NCBI RefSeq assembly: GCF_051131705.1
Contig: NZ_CP180316.1
Location: 2,976,001 to 3,040,000 of the forward strand
Length of the DNA: 64,000 nt
From: Arthrobacter_M sp030063245
GTDB taxonomy: Bacteria > Actinomycetota > Actinomycetes > Actinomycetales > Micrococcaceae
Direction of reading: 5' to 3'
A program made the translations under genes and the position numbers. The notes beneath the pieces are model-generated. The model was not told where the DNA came from and did no database searches. It was given only the letters and a program-made list of their open reading frames with translations. This document shows positions 33,659 through 41,907 of this stretch, in pieces; within the stretch, counting starts at the first letter, position 1, and every line of letters starts with the position of its first letter.

Positions 33659-34393
33659 ATGTCCGTGCCGTCAAAGGCCTTCCAGCAGTGGCTGCACTCC
33701 GTGGCGCCCGCCACCAGCACGGCGGCCGTATCCAGACTTTCCGGCATTAAGCGCTCCACTCTGGCTCAACAGTTGGTGCGTGGGAAGGTCGCGCTCGTGA
33801 CGGTTGTCAGCATCAGCCGCGCGTTCGACGTCGACGTGGTCGGAGCGCTGTCCAGTTTCGATAAGTATCGCGATCTGGTCAGTGGATTCAAGCCGCCCAC
33901 CGAGGCCGAGCTGATCAGCCAGGTGTCCGACCTTGATCTGCTTCAACAGATTATCGCCCGCAACGCCGCCGGCGATATTCATGAGCAAGGTCCGGCGCGG
34001 GGGCTCGCGCCCATGCCGCACAAGTCATCCGTCCGGGGCTGGATTGAGGCCATTGACACTGCCGATCTGCGGCAAAGGATCTCCCACGATCTGCGCATGG
34101 CACCGCAGAATCTGTCGGCCCAGCTCAGCGCCAACCGGCTCCCGCCGGATGTCGCCATCCAGGCTGCCCGCATTGCCGGGGTCGGCGTTACCGGCGGCCT
34201 GGTTGTCACGGGTCTGTTGACTCCGGAAGAGGTCGGCTGGCCCCGGGATGCCCGGGAGACGGCCCTGCGCGCACTGCCTGACGCCGAGCTGGTGATTCTC
34301 GCGGCCGCCCGACTGGATGCACTCGGCAAGACGTTGCGGCGTGCGGATCAAGACCATGAACACACCAAGGCCCTATGGGAGAATCTCGGATGA
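33659..34393 (+). CDS. HTH-like regulatory protein paired with a membrane protein
   Basis: A 244-residue protein with two regions that look like Cro/C1-type helix-turn-helix repeats: residues 18-55 (TSTAAVSRLSGIKRSTLAQQ, then VVSISRAFDVDVVGAL) and residues 125-170 (LRQRISHDLRMAPQNLSAQL, ANRLPPDVAIQAARIAGV). No catalytic motif is seen. It overlaps the next gene by 4 nt. HTH proteins coupled to multi-pass membrane proteins recur in actinobacteria (the MAB_1171c-type pairs); membership is not proven. DNA binding is inferred. Confidence 0.6.
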   Translation: MSVPSKAFQQWLHSVAPATSTAAVSRLSGIKRSTLAQQLVRGKVALVTVVSISRAFDVDVVGALSSFDKYRDLVSGFKPPTEAELISQVSDLDLLQQIIARNAAGDIHEQGPARGLAPMPHKSSVRGWIEAIDTADLRQRISHDLRMAPQNLSAQLSANRLPPDVAIQAARIAGVGVTGGLVVTGLLTPEEVGWPRDARETALRALPDAELVILAAARLDALGKTLRRADQDHEHTKALWENLG

Positions 34394-35109
34394 TTGCAGT
34401 ACTGCAGTGGGCCACATTAACCCTTTGTCTGATGTGCGCGGCGTGGCGGTTGCCGGCCGCCTTCAAGGGCAGAAACGCTGGACTATTCTGGGCCTTCCTC
34501 CTGCTCTCCGTCGCCGTCGGGCTCAGCCTGCCCTCCATTTATCTCCCGGCCGATGCCCTGCTCGGGGGCCGAAACCTCGCCAACCTGGCTGTGCGCTTCG
34601 CGTTGTACGCGATCTTCTACATCCTCGCGGCGAAGTTGGCAGGGGCCTACCGGGCTGCCCACGGGCAGCGTCTCATCCGCGGGCCCGTCGGGGTTTCGGT
34701 GCTGGTGCTGATCGCGGCCGGCACCCTGGTCCTGTTTTTGCTCAGCGATCTGCCCGTATCCAGTACTGGTCTGGCCGCCTACTCCGATCAGCCGACTGTG
34801 CGGGCCTATGCCCTTGCCGGCCGCCTTTATCCGGCTTACGCCGCAGCATGCCTCCTGCGTCCCTCGGCCCACGCGGCCTTGACGGCGGGCCGGCGGATCG
34901 AACGGGCAGCCGCCGCTCTCATCTGCAGCTCGTTTGCGATGGTGCTGGCGCTGACCGCGCTGCAGGTTGCGTCGCTGCCGGTTTTCCTGCTGATCGATCT
35001 GTTCGCCTACGGCGCCATTGTCTGTATGGCCGTTGGCCTCGCCCTCGTCTGGATATCTCTGTGGAGCACTGGCAACGGTTCAGCGTGCCGGCCGTTGGCC
35101 CGAGAATAG
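34390..35109 (+). CDS. Seven-helix membrane protein coupled to the HTH gene
   Basis: A 239-residue protein with about seven hydrophobic helices: VLQWATLTLCLMCAAWRL, AFLLLSVAVGLSLPSIYL, FALYAIFYILAAKLAGAY, VSVLVLIAAGTLVLFLLS and three more. The ATG overlaps the HTH gene stop. The topology resembles small sensor-like membrane proteins found next to HTH genes. There is no enzymatic motif. Confidence 0.65.
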   Translation: MIAVLQWATLTLCLMCAAWRLPAAFKGRNAGLFWAFLLLSVAVGLSLPSIYLPADALLGGRNLANLAVRFALYAIFYILAAKLAGAYRAAHGQRLIRGPVGVSVLVLIAAGTLVLFLLSDLPVSSTGLAAYSDQPTVRAYALAGRLYPAYAAACLLRPSAHAALTAGRRIERAAAALICSSFAMVLALTALQVASLPVFLLIDLFAYGAIVCMAVGLALVWISLWSTGNGSACRPLARE

Positions 35110-35230
35110 CGCTTCCGGCACTTGGTCTGTCACCTGACGGACCGCGTGCCCACAAAATCATTAGTACGTGCAATAATGATGAATATGTGAACCCGGGGTG
35201 TTTGGGCCGGACAACATGTAGTTGGGGGGG

Positions 35231-35291
35231 TGAGTGGTGGCGGGCTATGTCCTTCCACCACTCAGCTGTTGATGGCGCCTTTTCGAGCGCC
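35231..35291. terminator. Tandem hairpins between convergent genes
   Basis: TGAGTGGTGG (35231-35240) pairs perfectly with CCACCACTCA (35255-35264), and GGCGC (35274-35278) pairs with GCGCC (35287-35291) just after. They lie between the plus-strand seven-helix gene and the minus-strand membrane gene. Confidence 0.7.
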
Positions 35292-35311
35292 GCCCGGGCT
35301 CCCACTTCTGG

Positions 35312-36052
35312 TCAGACAATGACGTTCAGCGTTAGGTCCACAGCGTTCACCACCAGGGCCAGAATCGACGTCCCGAGCCCGGCAACCAGCAGCAGCCCCG
35401 GGTGGGCCAGCCCGATTACAACACCGCGAAGCTGCGGTCGGCTGCGGAGGAACTTTTTCGGCACCTTGGAACGCGCGGGATGCTCCCGCCATCCGCGCAG
35501 GCGGCGAAGGAACCAGGCGCAGCGGATAATGAAGGCCAGCCAGAGCACGCTGACCACAAGCGGGAACGTCGCCAGCAGCAAGTGGAAGCCGAACGCGGTG
35601 ACCTCCCGTTCCGTATCTCCGACGACAGACTGGATTGTGGTCGAGATGGAGGCGCTCATCACCACCGAGACGCCCCAAATCACAAAAGCCGTCACCAGCG
35701 CCAGGAAGCGTACGAAAAAGTGGTTGAGCACAGTCTCCGAAACCGTCTTGAGGTATTTCCGTGGCGTGGCGTGCAGCACCGCGATCGTGGCCACCAGTGT
35801 CGGCAAGGCAGCCAGGCCGACGAACACATACCAGGCCCAGCCCGCCAAATCCATAAACTCGTCCAGCACAATCAGGGCTACCCAGAAGCCCACCCAGACC
35901 CAGCCGGCCTGGAGCGGATGTCTGACGATCCAACCGAACCCGGGGCGCCACCGCACCACCGGTCGTTCCGCCGCCACAGACACCGAATCCGCTCCGGTCC
36001 GATCCGACGCGCCGGCCTCCCCCGACGGGCTCCGATCACCGTTATCCCTCAT
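35312..36052 (-). CDS. Multi-pass membrane protein of unknown function
   Basis: A 246-residue protein with about five hydrophobic segments after a 55-residue polar N-terminus (residues 56-75, 88-110, 130-150, 175-198 and 225-246). A basic segment RSKVPKKFLRSRPQL lies before the last segment. No family was recognised. It faces the seven-helix gene. Confidence 0.6.
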   Translation of the reverse strand: MRDNGDRSPSGEAGASDRTGADSVSVAAERPVVRWRPGFGWIVRHPLQAGWVWVGFWVALIVLDEFMDLAGWAWYVFVGLAALPTLVATIAVLHATPRKYLKTVSETVLNHFFVRFLALVTAFVIWGVSVVMSASISTTIQSVVGDTEREVTAFGFHLLLATFPLVVSVLWLAFIIRCAWFLRRLRGWREHPARSKVPKKFLRSRPQLRGVVIGLAHPGLLLVAGLGTSILALVVNAVDLTLNVIV

Positions 36053-36138
36053 GGCCCCACTGTCTCACGGCAGCACCCAACCCGGGGCACTTCTGCCGCA
36101 TATCTGCACCCCGCGGCCCTAACGTGCCGGCGCCCGGT

Positions 36139-36620
36139 TCACGGCCTGAGCAGCACCTTGATTGCACGCCTTTCGTCCATGGCCCTATACGCCTCGGGAG
36201 CCGGCCCCAAGGCATGACGACGTCAAAGACCTTGCGCGAGCACTCCGCCGAGCAGCGCACGGACCTTCGCGGCGCCGTCGTCCCCGCGCTCCACCAGAAT
36301 GTCCGTCGCTCCGAAGTCCCGGGCGAGCGCCTGCCGGTCCGCGTGCCGGGACATGGCAATGATGCGCTCGGCTCCAAGCCGCTTGGCGGCCAGCACGCCG
36401 GGCACCTTCACCAAGGTGGAATCCGCCTGCGGGACGCGGACGGCCTCGCCCTGGCCGCCGTCGACGTACAGCCCATGTTCGTCCGTACTCCCCCAGCTCG
36501 CCAATCTCTGAAGTGGATTTCCTGCCAGTTTATCCTCGCCGGGCGGTCCGTCGCCGACGCCGCGCACCGCCGGATGCCGGGGCGCCGTCGGCCTTAACCT
36601 TGGCCTGCTCAGGCTCGCCG
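36139..36620 (-). pseudogene. Remnant of a zinc-type alcohol dehydrogenase
   Basis: Read on the minus strand, one frame gives GGQGEAVRVPQADSTLVKVP followed directly by AAKRLGAERIIAMSRHADRQ and FGATDILVERGDDGAAKV, the substrate- and cofactor-domain pieces of a medium-chain dehydrogenase. The expected 60 or so residues between them are missing. Another frame gives the C-terminus PEAYRAMDERRAIKVLLRP ending at 36139. Internal deletions and frameshifts make it a pseudogene; the upstream boundary is vague. Confidence 0.78.
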
Positions 36621-36758
36621 TAAACGAACTTGAGCGGCCATGTGGGCAGCGTCGGCGGCGGACATCCCGTGCGCCATCGGTCCGGTCTCTGCGCGCAGGA
36701 TCTCCCCGCGACATAGCTGAAGAACCCAACCCTGCCCAGCTGGGCAGTGATTCGGCCC

Positions 36759-37439
36759 CTACGCTGCCCCGACCGCTTCCTCCACGGCCTGCAGCAGCAC
36801 AGGATCCCCGATGGGCCGGAAATGTCCCATCGCCTCAAGCCGGATGTTCGTCGCGCCCTGCAGCTGTCCGCCGCCGGGAATGTGCGGATCAAAGCTGCTG
36901 TAAATTGCCGTGATCCGGTCATTAACCCCGAGGTTGTCCCCCAGTCGGCGCAGCAGCGAATCGTTCGGCGAGAACGCCTGGATCGTGCGCGTCGGCGCGT
37001 ACCGCGCGTAAACGGACCCCGAAAAGGGGGTATTGATGGCCACCATAGCGCTGACCCGGTCCGCCGCCGTCGTGCCCGTCATCAGGCATTTGCCGATCAG
37101 CCCACCCTTGCTGTGCGCCACGACGACGACTTCCCTCAGGTCCTGTGCCAGCAGATAGTTCTCCACCAGCGCGGCCATGGCGGGGATGGTGCCGCGGTTG
37201 TAGCCCAGGCCCGCGACCACGTGCACCGGGTGGCCCAGCGCGTGCAGCCGGTCGGCCACCGGGCGCAGGAAGCGCCAATTCTCGTAGATGCCCGGAATCA
37301 GCAGCACGGGCGCGGCGCCGGGGCGCACCTTAAGCAGCAGCTCCTCCGCCGAGCCGCGGAACAGAATACCGCGGACCTGCCAGAATCCGACGTAAACGTA
37401 GTCCAAGATCCACGCCTTGGCCTTTGTCCACGGCTTCAT
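36759..37439 (-). CDS. Alpha/beta hydrolase, lipase-like (first of two)
   Basis: A 226-residue protein. The oxyanion segment VLLIPGIYENWRFLRPVADR, the nucleophile elbow VVVVAHSKGGLIGKCLM and the His region RLEAMGHFRPIGDP fit the lipase class of alpha/beta hydrolases (AHSKGG, not the usual GxSxG). Its start overlaps the upstream hydrolase stop by 4 nt, so the two act or are at least made together. The substrate is unknown. Confidence 0.85.
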   Translation of the reverse strand: MKPWTKAKAWILDYVYVGFWQVRGILFRGSAEELLLKVRPGAAPVLLIPGIYENWRFLRPVADRLHALGHPVHVVAGLGYNRGTIPAMAALVENYLLAQDLREVVVVAHSKGGLIGKCLMTGTTAADRVSAMVAINTPFSGSVYARYAPTRTIQAFSPNDSLLRRLGDNLGVNDRITAIYSSFDPHIPGGGQLQGATNIRLEAMGHFRPIGDPVLLQAVEEAVGAA

Positions 37440-38185
37440 ACGCGGGCCCGGAGCGATAGGAGATGAACGGCTGCTTCGGCGGGACGACGGTACATCAAAA
37501 TGTGGCCCGCGGAGGCAATTTCAGCTGTTTCGGCTACCGGACATCGGGCGGCCAGCTCGGCGGTCCACTCCCGCGGCGCAATCGGATCCCGTCCGCCGCG
37601 CAAAATCAGCACCGGAACTGTTAGGTCCTCGATGGCCTCCTCAAGGGCGTAGCTGAGCATGACGGGCAGATTTGCAAAGTACCACGGGAGCCGGCAACGA
37701 AGCGCATAATCGGAAAATACCACCAGATTGGCGGCCAAAGGCTCCCGGAATGTGTCCTGCATCAGACGCAGACCCTGCTGCCACGCGCTGCGTTCCCGCT
37801 GGTTGACGGCTGGCCCCATCAGAACCGCCGCCCCGGCGGACGCGCGCTGCCGCGCCATCTCCACCGCCACCTGGCAGCCCATCGAATGCCCGACCAGAAT
37901 TGGATTGGACACGCCCAGTTGATCCAGGCACCGCCACATGATCCGGGCGTAATCCTCAATGGACAAAGGCCGGCGGGGCTTCGGAGCGTTGCCAAAACCG
38001 GGCAGATCAAACATGTGAACCGTGGCGTGCTGTGACAGTTCCCGGGCCAAGGGGCGGAAGTACCGGGACGACATCCCAATGCCGTGGATCAGGATGTAGG
38101 TGTCCGGTCCCGATCCGAGCGTGTACGCCACCAGCCTGGTGTCATCAACGGCGAGATTCCGGGACAGCTGCGCGGCGTGGCTCAA
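37436..38185 (-). CDS. Alpha/beta hydrolase
   Basis: A 249-residue protein with a TTG start supported by AAGGAG 10 nt upstream. ILIHGIGMSSRYFRPLAREL, FDLPGFGNAPKP, ILVGHSMGCQVAVEMA (GHSMG nucleophile), ILRGGRDPIAPREW (acid) and IASAGHILMYRRPAEA (His) form a complete catalytic triad. First gene of a two-gene operon. Ester or carbon-carbon hydrolase; the substrate is unknown. Confidence 0.88.
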   Translation of the reverse strand: MSHAAQLSRNLAVDDTRLVAYTLGSGPDTYILIHGIGMSSRYFRPLARELSQHATVHMFDLPGFGNAPKPRRPLSIEDYARIMWRCLDQLGVSNPILVGHSMGCQVAVEMARQRASAGAAVLMGPAVNQRERSAWQQGLRLMQDTFREPLAANLVVFSDYALRCRLPWYFANLPVMLSYALEEAIEDLTVPVLILRGGRDPIAPREWTAELAARCPVAETAEIASAGHILMYRRPAEAAVHLLSLRARV

Positions 38186-38379
38186 CGGGGGCGCTCCTTC
38201 AGGGCATGAATCGACTGCTGGGCATACCGGCTCCGGTCTACCCGTTACAGCCTAGCGGCAGCAGGGACGGATCCGTGGCCCGCCAAGACACAATACACGA
38301 GATAGCGCGGCCACTGCGGCTGCGCAGGACCGATCAAGGTCAAGAGCGTGAATCTGTGACGCCACTGTCGCCACAAATG

Positions 38380-38416
38380 ACAGCAGACCAGAGGCAAAAT
38401 GCCTCCGGTCTGCTGT
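38380..38416. terminator. Strong hairpin terminator of ssrA
   Basis: ACAGCAGACC-A-GAGGCA (38380-38396) pairs with TGCCTC-C-GGTCTGCTGT (38400-38416). It sits directly after the 3' end of the tmRNA on the minus strand and also before a TTTT on the plus strand, so it can act both ways. Confidence 0.85.
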
Positions 38417-38420
38417 TTTG

Positions 38421-38787
38421 TCGTGGAGATGGGGGGAATTGAACCCCCGTCCGATGTTGTGTTGTCAGGTCTTCTCCGGGCGCAGTTTGCGTCGGTTTTT
38501 CTCAGCCCCAGCTATCCTGCAAACGAGTAGCTGCCAGGCTCAGTTACATAAGAGTCCCCTACGCCCCTGTAACAAAGGCGTAGAGCAGTGGCCCTCTAAA
38601 TGACGCCAGGATCCGGGACGAGAGCAGACCCGGTCTGACGGACTGTCCTACTGCTTAGGCAGCAAGAGCGAAGTCAGTGCGCGATGTTTTGGCACTTATT
38701 GGTTTACAGAGAGCGTTTACGAGATAACCCTGTATCCTCGGCCCGCTTCACCTGTCGCGACGAACACCGTCGAAACCAGTCATCCCC
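38421..38787 (-). ncRNA. ssrA: tmRNA (transfer-messenger RNA)
   Basis: About 367 nt. The 5' end GGGGATGACTGGTTTCGAC and 3' end GGGGGTTCAATTCCCCCCAT form the tRNA-like domain; GGGGATG pairs with CATCTCC. The resume codon is GCC in AAGTGCCAAAACATCGCG, giving tag peptide AKTSRTDFALAA, ending in the actinobacterial FALAA degradation signal. The encoded 3' end reads ACGA and would need CCA added. Acts with SmpB (encoded at 41338-41808) to rescue stalled ribosomes. Confidence 0.96.
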
Positions 38788-38979
38788 ATGTTGTGTTATC
38801 AAACCCCGAGGGTGCTTGCGGCACCAGCGGATTACTCAGTATAACGCACATGGCGCGGCCATGTATTCCCGGTCCGGCCGGCTCTGGCCCCGGGCTCGTT
38901 CCCCGGCCCGGGCCCCGGGCCGCAATTGATTCTGCCGCTCGATCCGGCCATACCAGCCGTGCCCGGCGCGCCCGGCAGG

Positions 38980-40311
38980 TCAGCGCGGGAGAAGGCCGCT
39001 CTCCGCTTTGACCTCCAGGACCTTAAGCGCGGCGGCGTCCACCATTGCAGCGAAGGCCGGATCCGCGGCCTGCCGGTCCAGCATGCCGTGGTAGAGCTGC
39101 GGCAGGATCGTCTGGTTCGTGCACAGTGCCATGGTGCCGCCGGCTGCGATGAAACCGGCGCCCCGGTCTCTGGGCGCCACCGGGGAGAGCTGCACGGCGT
39201 CGCAGATGTCGTCGGAGACGATGATGCCGCTGAAGCCGAGGTCGCCACGGACCATGCCGTCCATGATGACGGAGGAGAACGGGGCCATCCGCGCCGGGTC
39301 GATGGCCGGGTAGTCGGCGTTGGAGATCATCATCCAGCGCACGCCGGACCGCACGGCGTCCCGGAATGGCGCGATGAACGGATCGTTCCGGACGGTGGTG
39401 CCGTCCACGACGCCGCTGCTGGTGTCCGTATTCGCTGTCACCCGGCCCAGGCCCGGGAAATGTTTGGCGACGGCCGCCACACCGCCGTCGGCCATGCCGT
39501 TGGCGAAGGCGGTTCCGTGGGCTGAAACCGCTTCGGGGGTGAAACCGTATTGGCGTCCGAAGTGCCCAATCGGTGCATTGGCGGGGGCAAAGCCGGCGCT
39601 GGGGACGGTGTCGAGCACGGGGGCAAAATTAACGTTGATACCGGCGCCGGCCAGCTGGCTGCCCCAGAGCCGGGCATCCGCGCGCAGCTGTACGGGATCA
39701 AGGGCGCCCTGGTCAATCGCGGCCGGCATCGCGGAGAAGCCCGGGCCGTTCATGATCTGCACCATGCCGCCCTCCTGGTCGGTGGCGATGAACTGGCTGA
39801 CCCCAGCGGTGCTTTGGGCCGAAACCTGGGCCTTCAGCGACGCCACCACGCCGGCGACGGCGGCGGTTCCGTCGTAGCCGCGGCCCTTAAGGAAGACGTT
39901 GCCCACATGGTAACTGGTCAGAGCGGTCAGAGCGGCCGCGTCCGCGCCGGTCACGGGCGAGCTCACCATGAGCACCTGCCCGACCTTCTGCTCCGGCGTC
40001 ATGGTTGCCAGTCGCTGTTGTGCGGCGGCGAGCTGGGCTGAAACGGGGGCCGACGACGGCGGCTGGCCGGGCGCCGTCGTGCCCGCTACCGGAGCGGTGC
40101 CTGCGGCCGGGACAGAAACGGGCGGCACCGCTGTCGGGCTCCCGGAAACCGTGGCCGACGGCGAAGCGGACGGTGCGCCTGAGCCGCCGGCCCCCGGCCG
40201 CCCCGGTCCAGAGGCACCCAGCGACATGACGCTGATGGACAACACGACGGCCAAGAGGACCACCACACCGGTCGCCAGGGCGGCCCACCTGCGGCGACTA
40301 GTGCGTTTCAC
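38980..40311 (-). CDS. Glycoside hydrolase family 3, beta-N-acetylhexosaminidase-like
   Basis: A 443-residue protein starting at GTG. Residues 10-35 form a signal or membrane anchor (WAALATGVVVLLAVVLSISV), followed by a Ser/Thr/Pro/Gly-rich linker to about 90. The GH3 domain has ATDQEGGMVQIM, AKHFPGLGRVTANTDTSSGV (the conserved KHFPG and His) and GFSGIIVSDDICDAV with the catalytic Asp. This is the NagZ-like group that removes GlcNAc from cell-wall fragments; the extracellular anchor suggests a surface role. Confidence 0.9.
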   Translation of the reverse strand: MKRTSRRRWAALATGVVVLLAVVLSISVMSLGASGPGRPGAGGSGAPSASPSATVSGSPTAVPPVSVPAAGTAPVAGTTAPGQPPSSAPVSAQLAAAQQRLATMTPEQKVGQVLMVSSPVTGADAAALTALTSYHVGNVFLKGRGYDGTAAVAGVVASLKAQVSAQSTAGVSQFIATDQEGGMVQIMNGPGFSAMPAAIDQGALDPVQLRADARLWGSQLAGAGINVNFAPVLDTVPSAGFAPANAPIGHFGRQYGFTPEAVSAHGTAFANGMADGGVAAVAKHFPGLGRVTANTDTSSGVVDGTTVRNDPFIAPFRDAVRSGVRWMMISNADYPAIDPARMAPFSSVIMDGMVRGDLGFSGIIVSDDICDAVQLSPVAPRDRGAGFIAAGGTMALCTNQTILPQLYHGMLDRQAADPAFAAMVDAAALKVLEVKAESGLLPR

Positions 40312-40320
40312 GGCGGTGCA

Positions 40321-40410
40321 GTCTTATTCTGTGTGGTTTCAAATCCGTGCAGTCTCATTCCGTGCAGTCTCATTCCGTGAAGTTTCATTGCGTGAGGTTT
40401 TAAGTCCGTG
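40321..40410. repeat. Six degenerate 15-bp tandem units upstream of the GH3 gene
   Basis: Units such as GTTTCAAATCCGTGCA, GTCTCATTCCGTGCA (twice), GTTTCATTGCGTGAG and GTTTTAAGTCCGTGCG lie head to tail in the 5' leader of the GH3 gene (minus strand). Confidence 0.88.
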
Positions 40411-40455
40411 CGCCCCTCATGCCTCCCGCCCAGCCTACGGCCGACCACTGCGGAG

Positions 40456-41337
40456 CTAGCCGCGCTGGCGCAGGTGCGCCTCGTTAAGCGCGTCCATTTC
40501 GTCGTCGCTCATCTCATCGATTTCCTTGCGTTCCCCTTTGTCCGTCCGGGAGAAGCGGACAAAGAGCAGGATGATGATCGGCAGGTCCGCGGCCTCGCAG
40601 ATGAACCAGAGCCAGTCCCCGGCCAGCTGCTGGTCCCGCAGTGGGTTGGGGAACCACGCCGGCCGGGCGCCGGTCACATTGGCGGCCCCATCCAGCACGG
40701 CACTGTTCAACCGGAGCAGAATGCCGGGGATGGCGTCCGCCAGCAGCTCGATGAAGGCAAACACAAACTGCAGCATCAGCAGCGACGTGCTGGTCCGGGT
40801 GCCGGCCTCGGTGATCGGGAGCACCAGCAGCAGCCCCAACAGCGGTATGCCCACGCTCAGCGTCCCCTCCGCCAGCGGGCTGAGTCTGGCAACTCCGGCC
40901 AGCGGCGTGAGCATCGCGGAGAACAGCAGCAGACCCACCAGTGGGGCAATGACTGCGTTACCGAAGAACTTCATCGGCCACCGGCCCAGCACACTCAGCC
41001 GTTGGCGGAGGCTGGGATTGGCGATGGCCGCCTGGGTCAGTCCGAGCGGCAGACCCAGCGAGAGCAGGATCGGAACGACGAAAAGCAGCAGTGCCAGCCG
41101 GACCGAGAAGGCCCAGCGCAAGTCGGACGAGTAGGTGCCCAGGAATCCGAAGGAAATCCAGGCGAAGCTGCCCAGACCCAACAGATAAAAGCTGAGCACC
41201 CGCCATAACGGCCATCGGATGCCGGCGGCCCGGGCACGTACCAGGCCGGTGCCATACAGCAGTCCGGCCGCCAGTACGAGCGCCAGCGCCCAGGGATCCA
41301 GCGCCCAGGTTCCGAAAAACTGCTCCAGTGCCGGCAT
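40456..41337 (-). CDS. ctaG: Cytochrome c oxidase assembly protein, CtaG (caa3) family
   Basis: A 293-residue membrane protein with about seven helices. LDPWALALVLAAGLLYGTGL, PLGLTQAAIANPSLRQRL and FVFAFIELLADAIPG follow the Caa3_CtaG pattern. The C-terminus is a charged tail (DKGERKEIDEMSDDEMDAL). It assists copper delivery or assembly of terminal oxidase. smpB ends directly after it in the same direction. Confidence 0.85.
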   Translation of the reverse strand: MPALEQFFGTWALDPWALALVLAAGLLYGTGLVRARAAGIRWPLWRVLSFYLLGLGSFAWISFGFLGTYSSDLRWAFSVRLALLLFVVPILLSLGLPLGLTQAAIANPSLRQRLSVLGRWPMKFFGNAVIAPLVGLLLFSAMLTPLAGVARLSPLAEGTLSVGIPLLGLLLVLPITEAGTRTSTSLLMLQFVFAFIELLADAIPGILLRLNSAVLDGAANVTGARPAWFPNPLRDQQLAGDWLWFICEAADLPIIILLFVRFSRTDKGERKEIDEMSDDEMDALNEAHLRQRG

Positions 41338-41808
41338 CTAGCTGCGGTTCTTCTCCCGCATGGCGCGCAGGGCTTCGCGGTTGTCCTGCTTTTCGCGCAG
41401 CGTCTGGCGCTTGTCGTAGTCCTTCTTACCCTTGGCGATCGCGATTTCCACCTTAGCCCGGCCGTCCAGGAAGTACAGCTGCAGCGGGACGATGGTGAAA
41501 CCGGATTCACGTGTCTTGTGCGTGATTTTCTCCAGCTCCTCGCGGTGCAGCAGCAGCTTCCGGCGGCGGCGGGCCGAGTGGTTGGTCCAGCTGCCGTTGA
41601 GGTATTCCGGGATGTACACGGATTCCAACCAGAGCTCGTCGTTGTAGAGGGTGGCAAAGCCGTCCACCAGGGAGGCACGGCCCTCGCGCAGGGACTTGAC
41701 CTCGGTGCCCATCAGCACCAGTCCGGCCTCGTAGGTATCCATCACGTGGTAGTCGTGCTGGGCCTTGCGGTTGGTGGCCACCACCTTGCGGCCACTTTCT
41801 TTAGGCAC
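41338..41808 (-). CDS. smpB: SsrA-binding protein SmpB
   Basis: A 156-residue protein with a GTG start and AGGAG 7 nt upstream. VVATNRKAQHDYHVMDTYEA, GLVLMGTEVKSLREGRASLV and LLLHREELEKI match SmpB; the basic C-terminal tail GKKDYDKRQTLREKQDNREA enters the mRNA path. It partners with the tmRNA encoded 2.5 kb downstream. Length is typical. Confidence 0.96.
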   Translation of the reverse strand: MPKESGRKVVATNRKAQHDYHVMDTYEAGLVLMGTEVKSLREGRASLVDGFATLYNDELWLESVYIPEYLNGSWTNHSARRRRKLLLHREELEKITHKTRESGFTIVPLQLYFLDGRAKVEIAIAKGKKDYDKRQTLREKQDNREALRAMREKNRS

Positions 41809-41907
41809 GGCATTACTCCTCGGATGTCCTGATTGATTGTACGGTCGGCGCTGGACGAGCAAGTTCCAGAGGTGAACCAGTCTACGCCAGCGGACCGCGG
41901 CGTTCCT

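Noticed and set aside
34317..36122. A 601-codon plus-strand frame spanning three genes
   Set aside because: It runs across two gene ends and a convergent terminator; the real genes in other frames have overlaps and membrane helices.
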